Assembly (NCBI GenBank): GCA_016937035.1
Contig: JAFGWS010000079.1
Location: forward strand, 1-11,141
Direction of reading: 5' to 3'
DNA from: Pontiellaceae bacterium
Lineage (GTDB): Bacteria; Verrucomicrobiota; Kiritimatiellia; Kiritimatiellales; Pontiellaceae
DNA: 11,141 nucleotides
Notes under the pieces: model-generated
Seen by the model: the letters and a program-made list of their open reading frames with translations, nothing else
What the model was told of the DNA's origin: nothing
Database searches by the model: none
Made by a program: the position numbers and the translations under genes
Shown: one piece after another, positions 1-6,765 of the stretch
Numbering within the stretch: position 1 is the stretch's first letter
How the letters are laid out: each line of letters opens with the position of its first letter

Positions 1-1
1 C

Positions 2-1335
2 AAGTCGCGCCTGATCTGGTACAACACCGAGACCCATTCGATCGAAAAGGTGCTCGACGCTGGAGAAAACGCGACCGACTTGACGGTTCATTATGGAGAT
101 AACCGCATTTATGTGAGCAATTGGCAACGCGCGGAGACTCGCGTATTCGACCGGACGTCCAAACAGGAGCTCGAACCGCTGCAGTTGAACAATGATGTGT
201 ATCGCATCAATGCCGGTCGTGTCGGGCATATATATACTTCCAAGAAGGACTGGATTGCCAACAGCTATGCTTTCGATACGACTAACGGCACACAGCTGGC
301 TGGTACGAGCAGTGTTTATCCCGGGGATGCCGAATGCACATTGGACGGACACTTTTATTATTACAGTGAATCCTATTCCAGTGCAGATACCATCCTCAAG
401 TATGATGTGTCCCAGGACGGTATGAGTTTGGTTAAAGAGCGGAGTATTGGTGGTAACGGTCTTATTCATCTCACGATAGATGGATCGAAGATTTTCACCG
501 ACCGACGCGTGTATGATTCAGAGCTGAATGAGCTACTGAACATAGGGGCCAATATATATGCCGTTTCCGCCTATGGCGATTTAGCGATTGGTCAAACGAA
601 GGCATACGATGGTGCGACCGGTGAAGAAATCTATACCTTGCCCTTCTCGGCAACCGTCATGGCCTTTTCTTCCGATCAGTCCAAGCTGGTGCTTTTCAAT
701 TCCAGTGACGGCTCAATTGAATCGATTGATACAGCCGCCATCATGCCATTGCCGACACCGGAGTTAAGTTCGGAGATTGAGGATGGCGGAGCGGTGGCAT
801 TTACGCTGTCTGAACTGGCATGGACCAAAGAGTTGTTCGCAGTGGAGTATGATATTTATCTGGGAACCAGCTCAAATGCTGTGGTTTCCGCATCGACCAA
901 CAGCCTTGAATATCTTGGCCGGACGGAATCCGGTGTTTTCCCGCTTACAGAGGGCATGCTCGCTCCCGGTACAACCTACTATTGGCGCGTGGATGCCTTT
1001 GGCCAAGACGGCGGTATGCTGGTTTCACAGCGCTGGAGCTTCACGACCAGTGCCATTGGTTTCTACCCCTCCAGCATTGATGCCGTTCAGTTCAATATTG
1101 ATGGATTGACCAACCAGGTGTTGACGGTTGACATGCATGGGAGTTCCGATGCATGGGAGATTACTGACCTTCCCCCTTGGTTAATGACTCCAACAACCAA
1201 TGGTGTAGGAGATGCCGTGATTCCACTGCTAATCATTAGGGATAATTTGGAAACAGGGGATAACATCGGAAGTATAACCTTAGCTTCCAACGGGGGCGAC
1301 TATGAGATCCCTGTGTCGGTTCAGCGGTTGGATGA
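2..1335 (+). repeat. Protein module 1 of the giant gene (propeller + FN3-like + BACON-like)
   Basis: This is the first, incomplete copy of a roughly 489-residue unit. Its last propeller blade (GDLAIGQTKAYDG, then VMAFSSDQSKLVLFNS) recurs as GSLAIGKTKIFRG in module 2 and GDWACTSTKILSS in module 3. The spacings between copies are 489 and 481 residues. The nucleotide sequences have diverged, so this is an old internal duplication. Confidence 0.8.
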
Positions 1336-4051
1336 AATGATCACGTGCATGACGTCCCATCCTTCGGCCCGTAAGATATATGCTGTGTCCTATCAAAAGG
1401 GACAGTTCGAATCCTATTTGTTGGAAATCAGCATCGATCCTTTGCGGGCAGAGCGCGTGCTGAAGCTACCTGCAAACATCACCGACATAGATATCGATCC
1501 GACAGAAGAATACCTATATGCGATTAGTTTTGAAGACGGCTCGCTTTCCAAAATCGACCTTGATGCATTCGACGTTGTGGATTCGAAGAAAGTGCCGGGT
1601 ACCGCAAAGGGCACCGATGCGCAGCACTTTCATGTTCAGGTGGGCCCCGGAGACATTATCTTCTATTTGGATGCGGCTTGGGCTCCGGTTGCCCATGTGT
1701 TTGATTACAATGCGGGCAAGGATCTGTCTACCTTCGATAACGGTGGCGAAGGTCTCGGAGGATTGCTGTATAACGAGGCCCAAAATCAACTCTATTCATG
1801 GCGTCAATACGGGTGGAGTGCCGGCAATGCGCGGTCTTGGGTCTATACGCTGGATGCAACTGGAAATCAGTTGGTAAAGGTTGACGCCTCATCGGAGGAG
1901 AGGCGGGATCCGCTCGATTCGCCGTTGTTGTTGGTTAATGATGGGAATTCGCTGATCAACAAGAAACGTCGGTTCAATGCCGCGAACCTTAGTGATGTTC
2001 AAACAGTGTATAGTCAGGAAATTTATAGTGCAACCCCAGATGGCAGCTTAGCTATTGGGAAAACGAAGATATTCAGAGGCGAAGATGGCGAAGTTCTGGC
2101 GGATCTTCCTGCCAGCAGCACTATGCAGACCTGTCTTTCAGATGGTAGCGCTATGGTCTGGTACAACAGTTCTTCCAAGAGATTGGGCTGCCTAAAATTT
2201 GATGAGTTATTTGGGCTTCCGGAAAAAGTTGATGGAATCCTTCCCGCAAATGAGACTTCGATCATGCCGACTCAGCCGTTGTTGATGTGGAACGATCAGG
2301 ATGCCGCCAAACAATTCCGAGTGTACTGTGGAACGAATCTGTCTGATGTGGTTGACGCAAATACAAATTCACCCGCGTATCAGGGTGCTGTCTTTAAGCC
2401 GGGATATACGTTACCTCCTGAGAGTATGATGGCTTACTCCACGTACTATTGGCGTATTGATGCCGTCGGCTATAATAAAGAGATTGTTGCGGGGGATATC
2501 TGCTCGTTTACGATTTCTGCCTTAAGCGCTGATCCGTTGCGTCTCGATACGTATGAATTCTTTGCCGACTATACCAACAGCTATTCGTTGTCTTTGTCGG
2601 TATGCTCGGATGACGCGGGGCCTTGGAGTGCGGAGACGTCTGTGGACTGGCTTATGTTAGACCAGAAAAATGGAGTCTCTTCGACTAATCTCACGGTGCA
2701 GGTTGATGTTTCTCAATTAAACGTTGGAGTGCATGAAGCTTCGGTCATCATCGATGAATCAGGAGGCTCATCCATTGTCGTTCCTGTTCGAGTGCAAGTT
2801 GATCCCTTAGAAATTGTCAAGATGGTTTCCGATCGTGATCTCCCAATGATCTATGCTCTCAACGTCTCTTCAGACGACCAGCACTCAAGTTTGATATGGA
2901 TTGATTCAAATAAACAGCAAATCGAGAAAGTCATCCCTGTAGTCGATAGTGCGGATGATTTTCTTGTGCATTATCCGAATGACAAAATCTATATAAGTGC
3001 GATGGGTAATGCCGAGGTCAGTGTCGTGGATCGTTCAGCCCAAGTCCGATTGGATAACTTGGTCTTGCATGAACATGTATATCGAATCGGTTCGGGAAGT
3101 GCTGGTCGGTTGGTCACAGAGGATGACGGAATGGGGAATGGCTATTATGCGAGAATGCATGTATGGGACAGCAACTCGGGAGAACAGCTGCAAACAACTG
3201 CCCAATATGTCTCTGGGCGCGGGACGGGCGAGTCGGATCCTTCAGGCCGCTATTACTACCACGCCGACAGTACAACTTTCCCCTATGACGGGACAATTCG
3301 AAAGTATGATCTGTCCAGTGGATCCTTGGTTCAGACTGCCATGAGCAGCATTGTAAAGGCTTCCCGCCGCGAACTGATTATGAGTGGTGATGGTTCTCGT
3401 CTGTTCTGGAATGGAAGTGTTTATGATGCAGATTTGGTAAAGATTGTTGACTTGGGGGAGGCCATCTACGCGGCAAGTTCTAATGGGGACTGGGCATGTA
3501 CATCAACGAAGATTCTTTCTTCTGAAAACGGCGAACTTGTGCAAACCCTTCCTACGTCGTCGACCGTTATGGCGATATCGTATAGCGACCAGAAGTTGGT
3601 GTTGTATAACGCACTTTCGCAGCAGATTGAATGGGTCGATTTGTCGGCGAATTTGGCGGTTCCGGAGTTGTTCTCGCAGCAGGGGATGAATGCTGATTAT
3701 GCCGCTTGGGAGGAACATTATTTCCCGAATGCGACGATGGGTGTGGATGACGAAGCAGATGCCGATGGAGACGGAGTGCATAATCTGGCGGAATATGTGG
3801 CCGGCACCGATCCCACTTCGGCAGAGTCTTTCCTGGCGCTTTATGATGTGGAGCTCCTGCCGGACGGTCGATTGGTGCTTCGCTGGGAATCTGTGAGCGG
3901 CCGGATGTACAGCGTATACTGGACTTCCTCGCTGGCCGAACCGTTTGAGTTGCTGGAGTCCGACATTCCCTATCCGAAAAACAGCTACACCGGATCGGTG
4001 GAGCAGGCTGAAGTCAGTGGATTCTATAAGGTGGGTGTGGAGCTCGAATAA
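2..4051 (+). CDS. Giant modular secreted protein (beta-propeller / FN3-like / BACON-like repeats), 5'-truncated
   Basis: The reading frame is open from the first bases of the window, so the N-terminus and any signal peptide are missing. The first possible start, GTG at 50, is an internal valine: the residues before it (SRLIWYNTETHSIEK) align with SSLIWIDSNKQQIEK inside the third module. Residues below count from that valine. Module 1 has propeller-like blades to about 234, an FN3-like domain 235-340 (YYWRVDA 310-316) and a BACON-like domain about 341-428 (PPWL 375-378). Module 2 has blades about 430-720, an FN3-like domain about 723-823 (YYWRIDA 799-805) and a BACON-like domain about 824-922 (DWL at 866-868). 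Module 3 has blades about 925-1211. The tail is a DADGDGV calcium-loop-like motif at 1237-1243 and a beta-rich end finishing FYKVGVELE. Blades resemble YVTN-type propellers. No catalytic motif is visible, so a surface binding or adhesive role is inferred. It ends 47 bases before the next gene. Confidence 0.93.
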   Translation, partial: KSRLIWYNTETHSIEKVLDAGENATDLTVHYGDNRIYVSNWQRAETRVFDRTSKQELEPLQLNNDVYRINAGRVGHIYTSKKDWIANSYAFDTTNGTQLAGTSSVYPGDAECTLDGHFYYYSESYSSADTILKYDVSQDGMSLVKERSIGGNGLIHLTIDGSKIFTDRRVYDSELNELLNIGANIYAVSAYGDLAIGQTKAYDGATGEEIYTLPFSATVMAFSSDQSKLVLFNSSDGSIESIDTAAIMPLPTPELSSEIEDGGAVAFTLSELAWTKELFAVEYDIYLGTSSNAVVSASTNSLEYLGRTESGVFPLTEGMLAPGTTYYWRVDAFGQDGGMLVSQRWSFTTSAIGFYPSSIDAVQFNIDGLTNQVLTVDMHGSSDAWEITDLPPWLMTPTTNGVGDAVIPLLIIRDNLETGDNIGSITLASNGGDYEIPVSVQRLDEMITCMTSHPSARKIYAVSYQKGQFESYLLEISIDPLRAERVLKLPANITDIDIDPTEEYLYAISFEDGSLSKIDLDAFDVVDSKKVPGTAKGTDAQHFHVQVGPGDIIFYLDAAWAPVAHVFDYNAGKDLSTFDNGGEGLGGLLYNEAQNQLYSWRQYGWSAGNARSWVYTLDATGNQLVKVDASSEERRDPLDSPLLLVNDGNSLINKKRRFNAANLSDVQTVYSQEIYSATPDGSLAIGKTKIFRGEDGEVLADLPASSTMQTCLSDGSAMVWYNSSSKRLGCLKFDELFGLPEKVDGILPANETSIMPTQPLLMWNDQDAAKQFRVYCGTNLSDVVDANTNSPAYQGAVFKPGYTLPPESMMAYSTYYWRIDAVGYNKEIVAGDICSFTISALSADPLRLDTYEFFADYTNSYSLSLSVCSDDAGPWSAETSVDWLMLDQKNGVSSTNLTVQVDVSQLNVGVHEASVIIDESGGSSIVVPVRVQVDPLEIVKMVSDRDLPMIYALNVSSDDQHSSLIWIDSNKQQIEKVIPVVDSADDFLVHYPNDKIYISAMGNAEVSVVDRSAQVRLDNLVLHEHVYRIGSGSAGRLVTEDDGMGNGYYARMHVWDSNSGEQLQTTAQYVSGRGTGESDPSGRYYYHADSTTFPYDGTIRKYDLSSGSLVQTAMSSIVKASRRELIMSGDGSRLFWNGSVYDADLVKIVDLGEAIYAASSNGDWACTSTKILSSENGELVQTLPTSSTVMAISYSDQKLVLYNALSQQIEWVDLSANLAVPELFSQQGMNADYAAWEEHYFPNATMGVDDEADADGDGVHNLAEYVAGTDPTSAESFLALYDVELLPDGRLVLRWESVSGRMYSVYWTSSLAEPFELLESDIPYPKNSYTGSVEQAEVSGFYKVGVELE
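1336..2817 (+). repeat. Protein module 2 of the giant gene
   Basis: This is a complete copy of the unit. It starts with a blade containing KIYAVSY (Ile at residue 443), matched by MIYALNV (Ile at 934) in module 3, a spacing of 491 residues. The FN3-like YYWRIDA lies 489 residues after the YYWRVDA of module 1, and the BACON-like Trp pair (377 and 867) is 490 apart. The fixed spacing shows that the whole unit was duplicated, not single domains. Confidence 0.8.
2818..3685 (+). repeat. Protein module 3 of the giant gene (propeller only)
   Basis: This copy holds only the propeller part. After the last blade (VMAISYSDQKLVLYNA, then NLAVPEL, matching PLPTPEL of module 1) the FN3-like and BACON-like domains are absent, and the C-terminal tail beginning MNADYAAWEEHYFPNAT follows directly. 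Confidence 0.75.
3686..4048 (+). other. C-terminal tail: calcium-loop-like motif plus terminal beta domain
   Basis: The segment carries an acidic run followed by DADGDGVHNLAEYVAGTDP, the pattern of thrombospondin type-3 or dockerin-like calcium loops (Asp 1237, 1239 and 1241). A roughly 75-residue beta-rich domain follows, with LVLRWESVSGRMYSVYWTSS, and ends FYKVGVELE. From memory, similar tails end many secreted proteins of Verrucomicrobiota and Kiritimatiellota, where they may act in sorting or anchoring. That role is an inference and I cannot test it here. Confidence 0.6.
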
Positions 4052-4098
4052 TGGTTTATGAATGCAGTATTTAGACAATCCTTAACCAGAGAAGTAAA

Positions 4099-6714
4099 AT
4101 GACGAAGATAAAGTGTATAACAGGTGTTGCTCTCTGCCTTTGCGGGGCGGCTTTCGGCCAGTCTAACCCGATCGAAGGCGGTGCAACACAGATGATCACC
4201 AATTCGTGGACGGTTCAGCAGGTGCCGTGGCTGATGGTCGGCGGTAATTCCGGAGGCAACACGCTGGTGGTAAAAGACGGCGGACAGGTCAGCAATGCGG
4301 TCAGCTATATCGGAAACACGCTTCCTTCGTCTCAAAACCAGGTGCGGGTGATTGGGGAAGGATCTCTTTGGAACAGCGCCACGGAGCTTTCGGTGGGCCA
4401 CATGGGTGCGAGCAACTTGCTGAGCGTGACCGCCGGCGGAAAAGTGACTTCAACCAATCTATATATCGGCAATCAATCGGGCTTTAACCAGATGGAAGTT
4501 ACTGCAGCCAGAACGCTTGTTGAGGCTTCTGTTCTGAATGTAGGGCATCAGGGAGCAGAAAATGTATTGCTGGTGTCCGACCGCTCCCGAGTGGAGAGCG
4601 CGGTGGGTACCGTGGGCTACTGGGTGGGAGCGGATAATAACACCGCGACGGTACAGAGTAATGGAATCTGGTTCAGCTCCTCGGAACTCAACGTTGGTGA
4701 ATATGGCGCTGGAAACCGACTCCTGATTCAGAAGCAGGGTTTCGTCGTTACCCCGGCAGTGAATGTCGGTGTGCAATCGATTGCGTCGAATAACGTGATT
4801 TCAGTAACGGGATCGATCTTGGATACAAAAGCGCTCTATATCGGCGGCAGTGCGGCCGGAGCGGGTGGATTCAGCAACCTCGTTGAGGTGGCCGACGGCG
4901 GCACCGTCTATACTGAGGCGCTCAAGGTTTATGACGGCAGCCGTTTTGATCTCAACAACAGCGGACAGCTCATGGTCGGAACCAACTTTAATGCCTCAAT
5001 GGCAGGCTTTAACTGGAACGAAGGCGGCTGGCTGGAAGTCGATGGTGCGTTGTCGGGTATGGACGATGTATTGGAGGGGCATCGTGTCCTGAAGCTCAAC
5101 GGAGCGCAAGCGCAGTGGAGTCATGCCGGGAGTTTTTATCTGGGCGGTCGTCAGGCGGTGACCAGCGACGTGGTCCTTGTTGGAATGGATAACGCGATAC
5201 TTCTGGAGAACGGCGGATCGGCTGGTTTCGGTGGTGATCTGGAGAGCCGGAACCTTTCCATGATATATATCGATCCGGGCAGTCAGGTGACGGTCGGCGG
5301 AAACTATTATCAGGATCAGTCTTCCATGCTTTATTTCGCGGCGGAAACCAATGCCTCCGGAACGGTGGCGGGGCTCCTGAGCGTCGATGGTACGGCGGAA
5401 TTTGAAGAGGGTGCCACTATCAGTTACTTTAGCGATGTGGGGCAACTGCGCTTTGATGTCATTTACACCAACATGGTGGTGCAAGCGAATGCGCTGATCG
5501 TCGGCGGAGTGACCAATGCACAGACGGCAGACCTTGAGAAACTGAACGCGTTCGGGTCGCTGGTGCGGGTGAATTTTGAGGAAGAAAATCAGGATATTTA
5601 TGCGCTGGTCGGCCGCAAAAAAGTGGTGGAAAGCGCAGGTTTAACGGCGGGAACCATGTTGGCGAACGTGGCCACGGAGATTGACCGGATGTCGCTGGCG
5701 GGCAATCCGGGGGCGGACAATCTGGTTGAACTGCTTAATATGATCAGCGGCAGCGCGCAGGCCGCACAGCTCCTGCAGAATTTTGCTCAGGCGGCTCCGA
5801 CGCCGATGCACAGCCAAGGGCTGGGCGGCGGCTTGGTCGAAGTGCGTCAGCGCATGCGGGTTGCCGGTCCTCAGGGCCCGGGCGGGCCGGGAGCGCCGTA
5901 TCGGGAGGCACAGGACTGGATGGAAGTCTACGGCAGTTGGGCGGATCACGAGGCAGTCGGTGCGGCTGCAGGATACGATCACAATGTGTATGGGACCGTG
6001 CTTGGGAGGGACTGGATGCGCGGCGATATTCTGATGGGCTTCGGCGGCGGATACTCCTATTCCACACTCTCGCAGAATGCCGGCCGAAGCCGCGCGAATA
6101 CCGGCTACGGCGTCGGGTATCTTTCACTCAACCGCGGGGACTGGTTTGTCGACTTGGCGCTGGCGGGCGGCGGCGGAAGAGTTCGCGATAAGGCCAGCTC
6201 CGCCTTTGGGTTTGAAGGCAAGTATGATGCCGGCAACGGTTCTCTCTATCTTGGCGGCGGTCGCGATATCGGCCTGTTCGGCGGTGGGCTCACGCTCACG
6301 CCCGAGGCCTCGATGCAGCTCGGGTACTATTATCAGGACAGCCACCGGGAAACATCGCTCACCGGTCTTCGCCGCAATGTTTCGTCCTACGACCAGTTCA
6401 GCGCGCTCTCCAGCGTCGGCGCGACGTTTGCGCTTGAAAAAGAAGTGAACGGCATCATTTGGCAGCCCGAGCTGCGCCTGCGCTGGCTGCACGAGTTTGA
6501 AACGGATGCCGATCCGCTCAACTACACGCTCGTTGGCGGTCCGGGTTCAAAATACTCCGCCACGGTCAACTCGCCGGAGGAAAACATTTTCGAAACCGGT
6601 ATCGGTCTCTCGTGTACCCAGAACAATCTCTCGCTGGTGTTCGACGTCGATTGGCGCCGCGGCGACGATTATGACGCCTACACCGGCAGCGGCCGCATTG
6701 TATATCGGTTCTGA
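4099..6714 (+). CDS. Autotransporter with beta-helical passenger and C-terminal barrel (871 aa)
   Basis: This is a type V secretion autotransporter, exported across the inner membrane by Sec and inserted in the outer membrane by its own barrel. Residues 1-20 form a signal peptide (basic start, hydrophobic core, AFG then QS). Passenger residues about 45-280 are nine coils of about 24-28 residues, with motifs like NTLVVKDGGQV and SLWNSATELSVG, resembling T5SS/PEP-CTERM-associated repeats. Residues about 398-605 are a conserved pre-barrel region ending in a Gly/Pro-rich linker (GPQGPGGPGAP). The barrel spans about 606-871 (266 residues, normal for the family) and ends GRIVYRF, with the terminal Phe used for barrel assembly. 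The ATG at 4099 is chosen because the signal peptide starts there. The upstream AGAGAAG at 4088-4094 is only a weak ribosome site. The passenger ligand is unknown. No protease catalytic motif is seen. Confidence 0.95.
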   Translation: MTKIKCITGVALCLCGAAFGQSNPIEGGATQMITNSWTVQQVPWLMVGGNSGGNTLVVKDGGQVSNAVSYIGNTLPSSQNQVRVIGEGSLWNSATELSVGHMGASNLLSVTAGGKVTSTNLYIGNQSGFNQMEVTAARTLVEASVLNVGHQGAENVLLVSDRSRVESAVGTVGYWVGADNNTATVQSNGIWFSSSELNVGEYGAGNRLLIQKQGFVVTPAVNVGVQSIASNNVISVTGSILDTKALYIGGSAAGAGGFSNLVEVADGGTVYTEALKVYDGSRFDLNNSGQLMVGTNFNASMAGFNWNEGGWLEVDGALSGMDDVLEGHRVLKLNGAQAQWSHAGSFYLGGRQAVTSDVVLVGMDNAILLENGGSAGFGGDLESRNLSMIYIDPGSQVTVGGNYYQDQSSMLYFAAETNASGTVAGLLSVDGTAEFEEGATISYFSDVGQLRFDVIYTNMVVQANALIVGGVTNAQTADLEKLNAFGSLVRVNFEEENQDIYALVGRKKVVESAGLTAGTMLANVATEIDRMSLAGNPGADNLVELLNMISGSAQAAQLLQNFAQAAPTPMHSQGLGGGLVEVRQRMRVAGPQGPGGPGAPYREAQDWMEVYGSWADHEAVGAAAGYDHNVYGTVLGRDWMRGDILMGFGGGYSYSTLSQNAGRSRANTGYGVGYLSLNRGDWFVDLALAGGGGRVRDKASSAFGFEGKYDAGNGSLYLGGGRDIGLFGGGLTLTPEASMQLGYYYQDSHRETSLTGLRRNVSSYDQFSALSSVGATFALEKEVNGIIWQPELRLRWLHEFETDADPLNYTLVGGPGSKYSATVNSPEENIFETGIGLSCTQNNLSLVFDVDWRRGDDYDAYTGSGRIVYRF
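4231..4935 (+). repeat. Passenger coil repeats of the first autotransporter (nine coils)
   Basis: By eye there are nine consecutive coils of about 24-28 residues. Each has Asn near the start, a hydrophobic triplet and a Gly or turn position, and closes on IG or VG (YIGN, LSVG, YIGN, LNVG, LNVG, VNVG, YIGG). Several coils have lost the GG or SGxxSxW consensus (for example AARTLVEASVLNVG). This array is more degenerate than that of the neighbouring paralog. Confidence 0.75.
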
Positions 6715-6718
6715 TTTT
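4885..6718 (+). repeat. Direct duplicate copy 1 (passenger end, pre-barrel region and barrel)
   Basis: From about the DGGTV motif (4894) to four bases past the stop codon, this segment matches 8089-10348. Exact tracts include 5389-5471 (83 bases), 6118-6193 (76 bases) and 6631-6698 (68 bases). Similarity stops within a few bases of the stop codon, after the shared TGATTTT. One block of about 146 codons is missing here compared with the other copy. Confidence 0.9.
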
Positions 6719-6751
6719 TCACGCTCTTTACTCCAATTCCGGATTATCTCT

Positions 6752-6756
6752 AAGGA
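6752..6756 (+). promoter_or_regulatory. Ribosome binding site of the second autotransporter
   Basis: AAGGA lies nine bases before the ATG at 6766. It supports this start, which also begins a good signal peptide. It sits in the 51-base gap after the first autotransporter, where no terminator hairpin is visible. Confidence 0.7.
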
Positions 6757-6765
6757 AATTGTAAA

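Noticed and set aside
50..52. GTG as the true start of the first gene
   Set aside because: The frame is open to the window edge, and the preceding residues align with the internal repeat at module 3. No ribosome site or signal peptide is present.
3503..4078. 191-codon open frame on the minus strand
   Set aside because: It lies antisense to the well-supported C-terminal tail of the giant protein. It is rich in Arg, His and Ile with no recognisable domain.
4117..4160. Lipobox in the signal peptides of the autotransporters
   Set aside because: The Cys residues (LCLCG and LMIC) are not preceded by Gly, Ala or Ser at position -1, and standard cleavage sites follow. Neither protein is a lipoprotein by this test.
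4996..5484. 162-codon minus-strand open frame inside the first autotransporter
   Set aside because: It is antisense to a conserved coding segment and has no ribosome site or domain. It is explained by codon bias of the real gene.
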